A stretch of DNA of 64,000 nt, from contig QCRF01000001.1 of NCBI GenBank assembly GCA_003209375.1, forward strand, positions 1 to 64,000, written 5' to 3'. The notes under the pieces were generated by a model. That model was not told the origin of the DNA. It saw only the letters and a list, made by a program, of their open reading frames with translations, and did no database searches. Below are positions 30,465-42,133 of this stretch, piece after piece. Origin of the DNA: Prochlorococcus sp. AG-459-N19 (GTDB lineage Bacteria > Cyanobacteriota > Cyanobacteriia > PCC-6307 > Cyanobiaceae). The position numbers and the translations under genes were made by a program. Numbering within the stretch: the stretch's first letter is position 1; each line of letters begins with the position of its first letter.

Positions 30465-31847
30465 ATGGATTCGATAGTTACTACAGAAGATACGATAGCA
30501 GCAATTGCTTCAGCTATAAGTATTGGGAAGGGAGGAGTTGCGATAATAAGAGTATCAGGGGAAGACGCAATAAATTCTTGCAAAAAGATTGTTCAAACTA
30601 AATCTAAATATGCATGGGAATCACATAGGGTTTTTCGTGGTTTTATTCAGGAAAATAAACAAAATAAATTTATAGATGAGGTTTTAATTTTAGTGATGAA
30701 ATCCCCAAATAGCTTCACAGGAGAGGATGTAGTTGAACTTCATTGCCATGGCGGAATTATCATAGTAAATAAAGTTTTAAAGATATTATTATGTTGTAAT
30801 TCTAGAGTTAGACTTGCAAACCCAGGAGAATTTAGTCAAAGAGCTTTTCTTAATGGAAAAATAGACCTTACTCAAGCCGAGTCGATTAATCAATTAATTA
30901 ATGCAAGCAATACCAGATCAGCAGAGTTAGCCTTTAGCGGGGTTCAAGGAGAAATAAAGAAAAAAATTGATGATATTAAAAATGACCTTATAAATCAACT
31001 TTGCGAAATAGAAGCGAGAGTTGATTTTGAAGAAGACTTCACAGATTTTGATTACACCAAATATCTAAAAAACATTAAAAAAGTCAAAGAAAAAATAGAA
31101 TTACTAATAGAAAATGCAAAAAGAAATTCATATATTCACAATGGAATATCCATTGCGCTTATAGGTAAAACAAATGTTGGTAAAAGCTCTTTATTAAATT
31201 TGCTTGCAAAAAAAGAGAAAGCAATCGTAACTAATATTCCTGGAACAACTAGAGATGTTATTGAAGTTAATTTAACTATTAATGATATTCCAATGAAAAT
31301 AATTGATACTGCTGGCATAAGAGAAACTCATGAACAAATTGAAAGTATTGGAATTAAAAAAAGTTTTGGGAAAATAAAAGAGTCAGATTTTATAATTTAT
31401 ATTTATAGTCTTGAAGAAGGATTTAATGAAGAAGACAGAAAAATAATACAAGAAATTCCCAAAGAAAAATTAATTACTATTTTGGGCAATAAAAAAGATC
31501 TAATTGATTGCAAAAATATTAATTCAAATGAGTTAAAAAACACAATTCTTATGAGTATTAAGAATAATGATGGTGAAAGATTATTAATAGACAAAATTAT
31601 AAAAAGATGCGGATTAAAACAAGTAGAAAATATCAATATATTTTTAAACGAAAGACATCTAACAAATTTGTCTGCTTGCTTATCTAATTTAAATGATACT
31701 GATGAAATAATTGAAAATAAATTGCCATTTGATTTGTTATCAATTGAGCTGAGAGATGGAATTCAAAACTTATCTAAAATAACTGGTCAAGAATTAACAG
31801 AGGAACTTCTAGATAATATTTTTTCTAAGTTTTGTATTGGTAAATAA
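30465..31847 (+). CDS. mnmE: tRNA modification GTPase MnmE (TrmE)
   Basis: [59 protein letters not shown]-terminal FCIGK. Confidence 0.98.
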   Translation: MDSIVTTEDTIAAIASAISIGKGGVAIIRVSGEDAINSCKKIVQTKSKYAWESHRVFRGFIQENKQNKFIDEVLILVMKSPNSFTGEDVVELHCHGGIIIVNKVLKILLCCNSRVRLANPGEFSQRAFLNGKIDLTQAESINQLINASNTRSAELAFSGVQGEIKKKIDDIKNDLINQLCEIEARVDFEEDFTDFDYTKYLKNIKKVKEKIELLIENAKRNSYIHNGISIALIGKTNVGKSSLLNLLAKKEKAIVTNIPGTTRDVIEVNLTINDIPMKIIDTAGIRETHEQIESIGIKKSFGKIKESDFIIYIYSLEEGFNEEDRKIIQEIPKEKLITILGNKKDLIDCKNINSNELKNTILMSIKNNDGERLLIDKIIKRCGLKQVENINIFLNERHLTNLSACLSNLNDTDEIIENKLPFDLLSIELRDGIQNLSKITGQELTEELLDNIFSKFCIGK

Positions 31848-31928
31848 ATTTGAGTTAAATTACATAGTGATATATAGTTGATTCTCTAACTTCAGTTTAA
31901 TTTTTATTAATTAATTATTTTTAGTTTA

Positions 31929-32795
31929 GTGGATTTAAATACTCCAATAATAAGTAAAATCATTGATAATTGGATCGATGAAGATATAGGTAGGGGAGAT
32001 CTTACAAGTTCCTCTATTACAGAAGAGAATGGTAATGCATATTGGATTGCAAAAGAAGAGGGTATATTCTGCGGGGTTGAAATTATAAAAGAAATTTTTA
32101 GAAAAATTGATTTACAAATCAGTCCAAAATTTCATATCTCTGATGGAGATAAATTTGTTAAAGATCAAAAACTCTTAGAAATATATGGGCCTTCAAAAAG
32201 TTTACTCGCAAGTGAAAGGATCAGCTTAAATATAGCAATGCATTTATCTGGAATATCAACATATACAAAGAATCTTACAGATAAATTAGAAGGCACAAAT
32301 ATAAAATTAGCAGATACTAGGAAAACGACTCCTGGCTTAAGAATATTTGAAAAATATGCATTCAAATGCGGAGGTGGGGTGAATCATAGAATGGGATTAT
32401 ACGATGCTGCTATGATCAAAGAAAATCATATTGCATGGACAGATAATCTTAAGAATGCAGTACAAAATATTCGCCTAAATTCGCCTTTTACAACTCATAT
32501 CATAATTGAAGCTGAGAATATCGACCAGGCAAAAGAAGCAGTATTAGCAGGAGCGGATAGTGTCTTATTAGATGAACTTAGTCCTGAAATAATCAAAAAA
32601 AACGTTCAAGAATTAAGAGAGTTATCAATTAATAGTCTACAAAAAGAAGTCAATAAAAATTTGATAATAGAAGTTTCTGGAATAAACCCTCAAGAAATTA
32701 GTAAATATCTAATAAAAGGTATTGATTTGATTTCAACAAGTTCTTCAATTACCAAAAGTAATTGGATTGATTTTAGTATGCGTTATATTAATTAA
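31929..32795 (+). CDS. nadC: Nicotinate-nucleotide pyrophosphorylase (carboxylating)
   Basis: WIDEDIGRGDLTSSSI; LADTRKTTPGLRIFEKYAFKCGGGVNHRMGLYDAAMIKENH; GTG start. Confidence 0.97.
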   Translation: MDLNTPIISKIIDNWIDEDIGRGDLTSSSITEENGNAYWIAKEEGIFCGVEIIKEIFRKIDLQISPKFHISDGDKFVKDQKLLEIYGPSKSLLASERISLNIAMHLSGISTYTKNLTDKLEGTNIKLADTRKTTPGLRIFEKYAFKCGGGVNHRMGLYDAAMIKENHIAWTDNLKNAVQNIRLNSPFTTHIIIEAENIDQAKEAVLAGADSVLLDELSPEIIKKNVQELRELSINSLQKEVNKNLIIEVSGINPQEISKYLIKGIDLISTSSSITKSNWIDFSMRYIN

Positions 32796-32822
32796 TCATA
32801 TAGATAAATAATTGAATAATTA

Positions 32823-34637
32823 ATGCTAATCATTTTTAAAGAATTAACAAAACAATTTGAACAATCTCTTTTAGATAGTCTTGAAAAAAATGATAAAAAA
32901 GGAGAATTCGCAATTCTTAACAAGAATTTAATTACACAATCATCAAAAGAGGAATTTGGTGATTATCAATGTAATGTTTGTTTAAGTTTATCTAAAATAT
33001 ATAAAAAGAACCCAAGAGAAATTTCAAATGATTTTATTAACCTTTTAAATAAAAATAAAAGCATAGCAAAATTATGTAAGAGTCTAGAAATAGCTGGACC
33101 TGGATTTATAAATATAAAATTAAAAGATGAGGTTCTAATAAATGAAATTAAGTCAAATATTCAATGCAATAGGGCTGGCATACCTCTAATTAGAAAAAAT
33201 TTAGATAGTGGTTTGTCCAATAAAGTTATTGTAGATTTTTCTAGCCCTAATATTGCTAAAGAAATGCATGTAGGGCATTTGAGATCAACAATAATAGGTG
33301 ACTCAATATCTAGAATTTTCGAGTTAAGAGGTTATGAAGTATTAAGACTCAATCATGTTGGTGATTGGGGAACACAATTTGGCATGCTTATTACTCAGCT
33401 CAAAGATTTATATTCAAATGATCTAGAAGAAATAGGAAAGATCAAGATAAGTGATTTAGTTGAATTTTATAAAGGATCAAAAAAAAGATTTGATAACGAA
33501 TCTGAATTCCAAAAAAGATCTAGAGAGGAAGTAGTTAAGTTACAAAGTGGAGATATTAAATCGATTAAAGCTTGGAAATTATTATGTGATCAATCAAGGA
33601 AAGAATTTGATGAAATCTATAAAAATTTAAAAATAAAAATAGAAGAAAGAGGTGAATCTTTTTATAATCCCTTCTTAAAAGCAGTTATTGATGATTTGAA
33701 TTTAGAAAAAATATTAGTAGAAGATCAAGGAGCAAAATGTGTATTTTTAGATGGGATGACTAATAAAGAAGGCAAACCTTTACCGCTAATTATTCAAAAA
33801 AAAGATGGAGGTTTTAATTATGCCACCACAGATCTTGCTGCTATAAGATACAGATTCAATAAACCTCCTAATGGCGATAATGCTTCAAGAATTATTTATG
33901 TAACCGATCATGGGCAAGCAAATCATTTTGCTGGAGTTTTTCAAGTTGCAAAAAAAGCAAAATGGATCCCAGAAAATTGTCAATTAGACCATGTCCCTTT
34001 TGGGTTAGTTCAAGGAATTGATGGCAAAAAACTAAAGACAAGAGAAGGTGAAACAATACGCCTAAAAGATTTATTAAATGAAGCAGTTAGAAGAGCAAAA
34101 GAAGATTTATTGAAAAGATTAGAAGATGAAGATCGTTATGAGACCGAAGAGTTTATAGCAAATACTTCAAGAATTATTGGATTAGGAGCTGTTAAGTATG
34201 CAGATTTAAGTCAAAATAGGATTACTAATTATCAATTTAGTTTTGATAAAATGCTTTCCCTTAATGGTAATACCGCTCCTTATTTGTTATATACACTTGT
34301 AAGAATTCTAGGAATTAAAAGAAAAAATGATTTTGTTTATGAATCTAAAGATTTTCAGTACGTAAATTATGAACATAAATCTGAGTGGAAACTTATCAGA
34401 AAATTACTCAGGTTCGATGAAGTCATAATTTCTATTGAAAAAGACTTAATGCCAAATAGATTATGCAATTATCTGTTCGAGCTATGTCAGACTTTTAATA
34501 GATTCTATGATCAAGTTCCAATTCTCAAAGAAGAAAAAAAAATAAAAATCTCTAGGCTTAATTTATGTGACCTAACTGCAAAAACACTAAAATTAGGCTT
34601 AGAGCTTCTAGGAATTGAAACTTTAGAAAGAATGTAA
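32823..34637 (+). CDS. argS: Arginyl-tRNA synthetase
   Basis: [55 protein letters not shown]. Confidence 0.98.
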   Translation: MLIIFKELTKQFEQSLLDSLEKNDKKGEFAILNKNLITQSSKEEFGDYQCNVCLSLSKIYKKNPREISNDFINLLNKNKSIAKLCKSLEIAGPGFINIKLKDEVLINEIKSNIQCNRAGIPLIRKNLDSGLSNKVIVDFSSPNIAKEMHVGHLRSTIIGDSISRIFELRGYEVLRLNHVGDWGTQFGMLITQLKDLYSNDLEEIGKIKISDLVEFYKGSKKRFDNESEFQKRSREEVVKLQSGDIKSIKAWKLLCDQSRKEFDEIYKNLKIKIEERGESFYNPFLKAVIDDLNLEKILVEDQGAKCVFLDGMTNKEGKPLPLIIQKKDGGFNYATTDLAAIRYRFNKPPNGDNASRIIYVTDHGQANHFAGVFQVAKKAKWIPENCQLDHVPFGLVQGIDGKKLKTREGETIRLKDLLNEAVRRAKEDLLKRLEDEDRYETEEFIANTSRIIGLGAVKYADLSQNRITNYQFSFDKMLSLNGNTAPYLLYTLVRILGIKRKNDFVYESKDFQYVNYEHKSEWKLIRKLLRFDEVIISIEKDLMPNRLCNYLFELCQTFNRFYDQVPILKEEKKIKISRLNLCDLTAKTLKLGLELLGIETLERM

Positions 34638-35746
34638 TGAATGATTTTGATCCATTAAATAATCTTTTCCCAAAACCAAGAGAAGAAATAATAAATTTGC
34701 AGTCTTACTCTGCACCTTTAGAAAATAGAAGAAATTTACTCCGCTTAGACTTTAATGAAAATACTTTAGGTCCAAGTCCTAAGGTTTTAGAGGCATTAAA
34801 AGCGATAAAATTAGATGAGATATCAATTTATCCAGAATATAATTTTTTAAAAAAATTTTTATGTGATAAATATCTTGATTCAAGAAAATTTGGTAATGAT
34901 GAAATCGGAATTTTCAATGGAGCAGATGCAGCAATAAATGCAATTTTCAATTGCTTTGGAGAAAAAGATCAGATATTTCTAACCACAAATCCAACTTTTG
35001 GTTACTATTCTCCTTGTGCAGAAATCCGAGGAATGAAAAAAATAAGTTGTTCTTACATTGGAGAAAATTTTCTATTCCCCATCGAAGAATTTAGGGAAAA
35101 AATAATTAAGCATAATCCAAAGTTAATATTTATTTGCAATCCAAATAATCCAACAGGAACTGTTCTAAGCTCTCATGAAATAATTAATTTAGCCAATATC
35201 AATAACGATTCATTAATAGTTGTTGATGAACTATATGAAAAATTTAATGGAGATAGTCTTCTTGAATCGATAGATTTTGAAAAAATTAAAAATATACTAA
35301 TAATCCAATCTCTTTCAAAAACTGCAGGTCTAGCTGGATTAAGAATAGGTTTTACTTTTGGGAATAAAAGTTTAATTCAGTACATTAATAAAGTTACAGG
35401 ACCATATGATGTAAACAGCTTTGCTATAACAGCTGCATTAGCAGCACTTAAAGACAAATCATATATTGATAATTATGTTTTAGAAGTAAAAAAGGCGAGG
35501 GAATGGATTTTAAATAAATTTAAATCAACAAAAATCAGAACTCACTTTAGTGGAGGTAATTATTTCTTAATTTGGCCAAAAAAAGATCCTAAAATCTTAA
35601 TACAACAGATGAGAGAAAAAGGTATTCTTATTAGAAGTATGGAAAACAAAAAAGATATCGGCAATTCTATAAGGGTTAGTATTGGAACGAAAGAACAAAT
35701 GATTTTTTTCTGGGAAAATTACAAGATATTAGATTTAAAAAATTAA
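34637..35746 (+). CDS. HisC-like class I/II aminotransferase
   Basis: RLDFNENTLGPSPKVLEALK; IFICNPNNPTGTVLSSHEI; VVDELYEKF; QSLSKTAGLAGLRIGF. Confidence 0.85.
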   Translation: MNDFDPLNNLFPKPREEIINLQSYSAPLENRRNLLRLDFNENTLGPSPKVLEALKAIKLDEISIYPEYNFLKKFLCDKYLDSRKFGNDEIGIFNGADAAINAIFNCFGEKDQIFLTTNPTFGYYSPCAEIRGMKKISCSYIGENFLFPIEEFREKIIKHNPKLIFICNPNNPTGTVLSSHEIINLANINNDSLIVVDELYEKFNGDSLLESIDFEKIKNILIIQSLSKTAGLAGLRIGFTFGNKSLIQYINKVTGPYDVNSFAITAALAALKDKSYIDNYVLEVKKAREWILNKFKSTKIRTHFSGGNYFLIWPKKDPKILIQQMREKGILIRSMENKKDIGNSIRVSIGTKEQMIFFWENYKILDLKN

Positions 35747-36468
35747 TTACTGAAAATATAAATTGTATTTTGATCGATTCTTTTATGTTTTATTTGAAAA
35801 TCTTTTCCAACATATTTTACTTTAAAATCTTTCATATTTTCGATAAATAAATCAGCATTTGAGAAATCACATTCTTTATTAATTTTTTTGCCGCGTTCAA
35901 AATGAACAGGAATAACTACATTAGGTTTTAGAAGCTTAACTATTTTTGAAGCTTCTTTACCATTGTAAGATTTTATTCCTCCTCCAATTGAAATAAACAA
36001 TATATCTGGACTAGACAAAATAATTTGACTGTTTATATCAATATCACCAGCAGCTCCTCCCATATGAACAATTTTAAGATCATTCTGCTCCCAACTCCAA
36101 ACAGTTGCCATCCCAAATCTTCTTCCATCTACTCTGTCATGTGGTACAGAAATTCCATTTAATAAAATATCCTCAAATTGATAGATTCCTGGGTCAACGA
36201 ACATTAATTGATCATTAGGGTTATATCCTTCATCTGGAAGCCTAGAACTAGCCAAAATAAAATCTACGTTGACTTCTTTTGGCTCCTTTAAATTACTTGC
36301 ACAACCTATTGCTTTAAAGGGATTTATAAGAATAGATTTATCTGCACTAGTAATTAAAAAACTACTATGTCCCAAACTTTTTATTCCTAAGTTCCTTGCC
36401 AATAATGAGGTAGGTAAAAAAGAGCTCACTAATATCAAAAATAAGAAGTTTTTAATTTGAGAAATCAT
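35743..36468 (-). CDS. Exported metallo-beta-lactamase-fold (UlaG-like) protein with degenerate metal motif
   Basis: Signal-like N-terminus; LGHSSFLIT; ILASSRLPDEGY in place of HxHxDH; IPVHF. Confidence 0.78.
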   Translation of the reverse strand: MISQIKNFLFLILVSSFLPTSLLARNLGIKSLGHSSFLITSADKSILINPFKAIGCASNLKEPKEVNVDFILASSRLPDEGYNPNDQLMFVDPGIYQFEDILLNGISVPHDRVDGRRFGMATVWSWEQNDLKIVHMGGAAGDIDINSQIILSSPDILFISIGGGIKSYNGKEASKIVKLLKPNVVIPVHFERGKKINKECDFSNADLFIENMKDFKVKYVGKDFQIKHKRIDQNTIYIFSN

Positions 36469-36487
36469 AATATTAATTTTTTTTATT

Positions 36488-37084
36488 TTACTTTTGTTCA
36501 GCCATTTTTAGAAAATTACTAATTAATTTATGACCAAATTGCGTCAACACACTTTCAGGATGGAACTGTACACCATGTAAATGTTTATATTCTTTATGAG
36601 AGATAGCCATTATTGTTGAGTCTTCTAAAGTCGCAGTTATGTCGAAACAAGATGGTAAAGAACTTGAATCAACTATAAGACTATGATATCTAGTAGCCAC
36701 AAATGGAGTCTCGATATCTTTAAACAATCCTTTTTGATTATGAAATATTTTGGATGTCTTACCATGCATAAGTTCCTTCCCAACTATAACCTCACCTCCA
36801 AAAGCTTGGGCCAAAGCTTGATGACCTAAACAAACTCCCAAGGTCGGAATATTTTTAGATAATTTTTTTAGAATTGGCAGACAAATTCCAGATTGATCTG
36901 GATTACCTGGACCTGGTGATAAGAGAATTCCACCAGGATTTAGTTTAATAATTTCTTCTAGAGTAATTTCATCATTTCTTTTAACTATTAATTCTTTAGT
37001 TATTTCATGCTCAACTGAAAGTTCTCCTAAATATTGAACAAGGTTATAAGTAAAACTATCGTAATTATCAATAACAAGAAACAT
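36488..37084 (-). CDS. Anthranilate/para-aminobenzoate synthase glutamine amidotransferase subunit (TrpG/PabA)
   Basis: NYDSFTYNLVQYLGEL; ILLSPGPGNPDQSGI; LGVCLGHQALAQAFGG; GVQFHPESVLT. Confidence 0.95.
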   Translation of the reverse strand: MFLVIDNYDSFTYNLVQYLGELSVEHEITKELIVKRNDEITLEEIIKLNPGGILLSPGPGNPDQSGICLPILKKLSKNIPTLGVCLGHQALAQAFGGEVIVGKELMHGKTSKIFHNQKGLFKDIETPFVATRYHSLIVDSSSLPSCFDITATLEDSTIMAISHKEYKHLHGVQFHPESVLTQFGHKLISNFLKMAEQK

Positions 37085-37096
37085 ATTTATATGGAT

Positions 37097-37507
37097 TTAA
37101 AATAACAACTTTATTTTAGGAACAAAGATATATACAGCAATAATAACAGAATTAATGGAAGCTAATAATACTGCCCCTGCAGAGGTATCTTTTGAAATTT
37201 TAGCCAAAATACTAAATTCTTTTTTCATTACTAAATCAACGATTGATTCAATAGATGTGTTCAATATTTCTAATATTAAAACAGACATTATTGTTGCAAT
37301 CAAAATAACATAATTACTTAGACTAATTTTGAGTAAAAAACCAATTATTAAACTTGTAACTGCAAAAATTAATTGAATTTTAAAATTTCTTGAAGTTTTT
37401 AATACATAACTAATACCACTGAAAGCATACTTAAAACTTATAAATACATTACTAGAAGTTTTGTATGATTCTTTTCTATTTTCTAAATAGTTTATTTTTT
37501 TTTCCAT
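37097..37507 (-). CDS. dgkA: Diacylglycerol kinase (DgkA-type, prokaryotic)
   Basis: SFKYAFSGISYVLKTSRNFKIQL; LEILNTSIESIVDLV. Confidence 0.9.
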   Translation of the reverse strand: MEKKINYLENRKESYKTSSNVFISFKYAFSGISYVLKTSRNFKIQLIFAVTSLIIGFLLKISLSNYVILIATIMSVLILEILNTSIESIVDLVMKKEFSILAKISKDTSAGAVLLASINSVIIAVYIFVPKIKLLF

Positions 37508-37512
37508 TGATT

Positions 37513-38052
37513 TTAATCTAATCGAGTAATTAAATATTCTTGGAAATTTAACATATTTTCTAAATCATGCTCATTATTATGTTCCCATCCCAAAAGATGT
37601 AAAAATCCATGACTAGCCAACCAGATCATCTCTCTATAGATTGAATGTTTATATTCATAAGATTGCTCAAGTGCCATCTCTAATGATATAAAAATATCTC
37701 CCAACTCTATATGATCTAAATTATTTAGAGATTCATCAGAAATAATTGGAAAAGATAGAACATCAGTTGGACCATTTTTTTGCATCCATTTCTTATTCAA
37801 AGAAGCAATTTCTTGATTAGATATTATCTGTAAGCCTAATGAAAAAGATTTTTTTTCAAAAATATAATTTGGTAATTCATAATCCTCTTTTTTTAATATA
37901 GTATTTATCCAAGATAAAAAAACTTTCTCCCAAAAAATAGATTCAAAAATAAGATGAGTTTTAGTATCTTTTAACTTATTTGAAAATTGAGAGAAATCAT
38001 TACATTGAAAAACCAAATCTAAATTTATTTCAGAAATAATTTTTTCTTTCAT
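37513..38052 (-). CDS. ybeY: Endoribonuclease YbeY
   Basis: [38 protein letters not shown] (H3xH5xH zinc motif). Confidence 0.94.
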   Translation of the reverse strand: MKEKIISEINLDLVFQCNDFSQFSNKLKDTKTHLIFESIFWEKVFLSWINTILKKEDYELPNYIFEKKSFSLGLQIISNQEIASLNKKWMQKNGPTDVLSFPIISDESLNNLDHIELGDIFISLEMALEQSYEYKHSIYREMIWLASHGFLHLLGWEHNNEHDLENMLNFQEYLITRLD

Positions 38053-38058
38053 ACATTC

Positions 38059-38241
38059 TTAAACTGGAATATTGGGCTTACCTATTGTGGCCACAAGTAT
38101 TAATATCCCAATTAAAACTAGAAAGGTTATTGAAAAATGAGAAATACTTTTTGAGCCTTTCCTTACCATATTTCTCATAGCAAGCTTTATAAAGCTTGGA
38201 GGAGAAACTTTTTTTTCTAAAATTTCGTTTTTATTTTCCAT
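38059..38241 (-). CDS. Small single-TM cyanobacterial protein (DUF3285-like)
   Basis: 60 aa; FIKLAMRNMVRKGSKSISHFSITFLVLIGILILVATIGKP. Confidence 0.75.
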   Translation of the reverse strand: MENKNEILEKKVSPPSFIKLAMRNMVRKGSKSISHFSITFLVLIGILILVATIGKPNIPV

Positions 38242-38244
38242 TAG

Positions 38245-39367
38245 TTATTCAAGAGATTCATTAGAAGAAATATTCATACGTAATAATTCATGAATAAATG
38301 GTTCAAGTCCACCATCTAAAACAGTATCTAACTCGTTAGTCTCCTGCATAGTCCTAAGATCTTTTACCATTTGATAGGGATGGAAAACATAATTTCTTAT
38401 TTGATTGCCCCATGCAGCTTCCACAATATCACCTTTAATATCAGCGACTTCAGCAGCTCGTTGTTCTTTAGCAATCACTAATAGTTTAGACTTTAAAAGT
38501 AACATAGCTTTTTCTTTATTTTGTAATTGAGATCTTTCTTGAGTACATCTTACTGAAATCCCTGAAGGCAAATGAACAATTCTCACTGCTGTTTCTACTT
38601 TATTAACATTTTGTCCTCCAGCTCCACCGGATCTACTTGTTGTGATTTCTAAATCTTTTTCAGGTATATCAAGTGAAATATTATCATCTAATTTTGGCAT
38701 AACCTCTACCCCAGCAAAGCTGGTTTGTCTTTTGCCATTGGCATTGAAAGGAGAAATTCTTACTAATCTATGAGTTCCTTTTTCATGTTGCAGATAGCCA
38801 TATGCATATTTTCCATCAATTTCGAACGTTACACTTTTAATACCTGCTTCTTCTCCTTGAGATAATTCATTAATGACAAGGCTCATTTGATTATTATCGG
38901 CCCATCTTGAGTACATTCTTAATAATATCTCTACCCAATCCTGCGCATCTGTCCCACCGGCACCTGCGTTAATAGAAACTACTGCTCCTTCCCTATCGTA
39001 TTCACCACATAACAATCTTTCAAATTCCCATTTATCCAAATTATCTCTTAATTTCTTTAATCCCAGCTGCGATTCTAAAATCATTTCCTCTTCGGGTTCT
39101 AGAGAATAAAGCTCAAGAGAGGCATTAGCATCAGAAATAAAAGTTTTCCATTTATCTAACAATTCGAGTTGTGCTTTTACATCATCAAGGATTAACATTT
39201 GCTTTTTAGCTTCTTCTTGATTTTCCCAAAATTCAGGCTGAGCAGAAATTTGCTCTAACTCTTTCCTTTTCGCTTTTAATCTTGGAACGTCAAAGACAAT
39301 CCTGAGCATTACCCAGGCGCTCTGTTAGTTCCGAAAGATCTTTTTTGAAATCTGTAATATCTATCAA
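38245..39367 (-). CDS. prfB: Peptide chain release factor 2, made by +1 programmed ribosomal frameshift
   Basis: Main ORF has the GGQ motif ([20 protein letters not shown]). Upstream zero frame from TTG at 39367 encodes (M)[24 protein letters not shown], then CTT-TGA-C (39295-39289), shifting into [14 protein letters not shown]. Confidence 0.95.
39289..39305 (-). promoter_or_regulatory. prfB +1 frameshift signal (AGGA ... CTT TGA C)
   Basis: Reverse strand ...GCTCAGGATTGTCTTTGACGTT: SD-like AGGA just upstream of CUU UGA C. Confidence 0.9.
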
Positions 39368-39443
39368 AATAGAATTTAATCGTTATTTATAATCTAACAA
39401 GCACTTTTGTTTAATAGTATAAACTAAGTATTATTTTAAAAAA

Positions 39444-39698
39444 ATGTCCAAAGTTGAAATTTATACTTGGCAATATTGCCCATTCTGTATTCGAGCAAAA
39501 TCACTACTCAAGAAAAAAAATGTAAATTTTACAGAATATAAAATAGATGGTGACGAAAATGCCAGAGCATTGATGATTGAAAGAGCTGATGGTAGAAGAA
39601 CATTACCACAAATATTTATAGATAATGAGGGTATCGGAGGCTGCGATGATCTCTACGCATTAGAAAATGAAAATAAATTAGAAGCATTATTAAACTAG
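39444..39698 (+). CDS. grxC: Glutaredoxin 3 (CPFC)
   Basis: [40 protein letters not shown]. Confidence 0.96.
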   Translation: MSKVEIYTWQYCPFCIRAKSLLKKKNVNFTEYKIDGDENARALMIERADGRRTLPQIFIDNEGIGGCDDLYALENENKLEALLN

Positions 39699-39703
39699 AT
39701 CTT

Positions 39704-40627
39704 ATGAAATTTCTATTCGTAATAGATCCAATTAAAAATATAAATCCCTTAAAAGATTCAACTGCTGCTTTAATGCAAGCATCATCAAAAAAAAATATTG
39801 AAATCTGGAGTTGTACTCCTCAAGACCTGGAAGCTAGAGGTGATGAAGTATGGGCATCTTCCGTAAAAGTTGAAGTAATTCCTTGGATTTCTTTCAAAGA
39901 GAATGATTGCATACCTCTCGCCGAATTTAATTGCATTTGGATGAGAAAAGATCCTCCTGTAAATGAGGCTTATTTATATGCAACCCATCTTTTAGAAGTT
40001 GCCGAAAGAAAAGGAGTAAAAGTAATTAACAAACCCTCATCGTTAAGAGCGTGGAATGAAAAGCTAGGTGCTTTAAGATACAGCCACTTAATGGCACCTA
40101 CAATAGTTGCGAGTAAGGTAAAAGATCTTATTAATTTTGCAAATATAAATAATGAAGTAGTCATAAAACCTCTTGGAGGAAAAGGGGGTCAAGGTGTTAT
40201 AAGGATAAATAAAAATTCTCCAGGAATTAAATCAATCATTGAATTAATCACTTCTCAAGAAGAATTACCCGTTATGATGCAAAAATTTATTCCTGAAGTC
40301 ATAAAGGGTGATAAAAGAATAATTATCGTAAACGGAGAAGCAATTGGATCAATAAATAGGATTCCTCAAGGAGGCGATTTTAGGAGTAATTTAGCGATGG
40401 GAGGCAAGGCTGAACCCACATTATTAACAGAAAAAGAAAAAAGTATCTGCTCAGAATTATCTCAACACTTCAAAGATGAGGGTTTATTTTTTGTAGGTAT
40501 TGATGTAATAAATGGAATGCTTAGCGAGATTAATGTAACCAGTCCAACAGGTTTAAGAGAAATAGAAAATTTATCCAATAAAAATGTTTCAGAGGAAGTT
40601 ATTGAAAAATTAGTAGAAATTATCTAG
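39704..40627 (+). CDS. gshB: Glutathione synthetase
   Basis: [60 protein letters not shown]. Confidence 0.97.
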   Translation: MKFLFVIDPIKNINPLKDSTAALMQASSKKNIEIWSCTPQDLEARGDEVWASSVKVEVIPWISFKENDCIPLAEFNCIWMRKDPPVNEAYLYATHLLEVAERKGVKVINKPSSLRAWNEKLGALRYSHLMAPTIVASKVKDLINFANINNEVVIKPLGGKGGQGVIRINKNSPGIKSIIELITSQEELPVMMQKFIPEVIKGDKRIIIVNGEAIGSINRIPQGGDFRSNLAMGGKAEPTLLTEKEKSICSELSQHFKDEGLFFVGIDVINGMLSEINVTSPTGLREIENLSNKNVSEEVIEKLVEII

Positions 40628-42032
40628 GATTTTTAGCACAAAATATCTGTTTTACTATAGATTCAAATTTTAATTTAATCTCATCTATTTCTTTCTCTAA
40701 AACGGAGCCAGAAACTATACCTGAACCTGCAGTAAATTCAATATTTTCTTCAATACATCTTGCGCCTCTTATTGCCAAAAGAAATGAAGCATTGCCTGAT
40801 GAATCCACCCAACCCATTGGAGAAGCATAATTCCCTCTAGGGAAAGACTCAAGAGTGTTTATCCAATCCAATGCTGCATTTTTTGGGTATCCACAAACAG
40901 CTGGAGATGGATGTAAGTTTTTAAGCAATTCAAAAGGACAAATATTTTCAACTTTAGAGAAAATGAGTGTTTGCAAATGAGAAATATCTCCAAATGAATT
41001 TACCTTGATATCACTTTTTTTAAAGTTTGTTATTTTTGAAACTTCTAAAGATTTAATCAAATGTTGTATTACATAATTATGTTCCTTTAAGTCTTTAGTA
41101 CTTTTCAGGAGTTTCTTAAAATTTGAATTAGTAGAGATAGTTCCAGCAAGAGCCTCTAAAGTTAAATTAGGTTTAGAGAAAGAAAATAATTTTTCTGGAG
41201 ATGCTCCAAACAAAATATCCTTACTATTCCTTTTCCAAACGTATCTACATGTATTTGGTTGCTTCTTTTTAAATCTTTTTAAAATTTCTACTAAATCTAA
41301 TTTATTTTTAAGTTTTATTTTAATCCTATTCGCTAAAACTATCTTTTCGAGGATATCTTTCTCTACTAATTGAATTCCTCTTTTTACTACTTTTTTCATG
41401 TTTGTTTTAGAAGTTTCTAGGGAGCGTGAGAAATCATCAATAAAAGGAGAATCAAAACTAGTTTTTAAGCCAGATAATTTTATTAATTCTGAGCCAGAAT
41501 TAATAACTTGATTCCTTATTGTCCATATTTCTTCAATTAATGTTCTTAATGATGATTTACCTTCAACATGACCATTTATTCTTAACCAGCAATTCTTGCC
41601 ACTTTTAGTAATTAATATTTTTGGCAAAATGGCTTCCAAACTAGGGATATCTGAAGGTAAATTCTTATTATTCAAATTTTCAGAGAAAGAAAATAAATAA
41701 ATAATTTTTGAAAGTGCAGCATTATGCGATTCATTAGTTAAGTTAATTAAATTTTTAAAATTCTCAGAATTAAACTCTTTTGCTACCTCAAATCTTTTTG
41801 GGCCATCCAGAGTAACATATTTACACTTCTCGAAAGCTATATATGAAATGCCATCAGATTCCTCCCAAAATGAAGAAAACGGATATTGATTAATTAACAA
41901 TTCATAAACTTGAAATAAATCAATAGAAGGAATCTCAACACTAATACTTACTAATCCAGAATTTTCAACTTTCTTATCGAAAGAGGAAAATACATCTTTT
42001 AAAAAATCTGTTAAGTTTAAATCATTTTTCAT
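40620..42032 (-). CDS. menF: Isochorismate synthase (MenF)
   Basis: [72 protein letters not shown]; phylloquinone cluster context. Confidence 0.92.
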   Translation of the reverse strand: MKNDLNLTDFLKDVFSSFDKKVENSGLVSISVEIPSIDLFQVYELLINQYPFSSFWEESDGISYIAFEKCKYVTLDGPKRFEVAKEFNSENFKNLINLTNESHNAALSKIIYLFSFSENLNNKNLPSDIPSLEAILPKILITKSGKNCWLRINGHVEGKSSLRTLIEEIWTIRNQVINSGSELIKLSGLKTSFDSPFIDDFSRSLETSKTNMKKVVKRGIQLVEKDILEKIVLANRIKIKLKNKLDLVEILKRFKKKQPNTCRYVWKRNSKDILFGASPEKLFSFSKPNLTLEALAGTISTNSNFKKLLKSTKDLKEHNYVIQHLIKSLEVSKITNFKKSDIKVNSFGDISHLQTLIFSKVENICPFELLKNLHPSPAVCGYPKNAALDWINTLESFPRGNYASPMGWVDSSGNASFLLAIRGARCIEENIEFTAGSGIVSGSVLEKEIDEIKLKFESIVKQIFCAKNPR

Positions 42033-42133
42033 TACTTATTGAAAATAACTAAAAATGATGCAATAAAGTAAAAAATGTAACTCAATTTATAAACTACATT
42101 CAATAATTATCTAATTTTGCGTGTTAATTAAAA

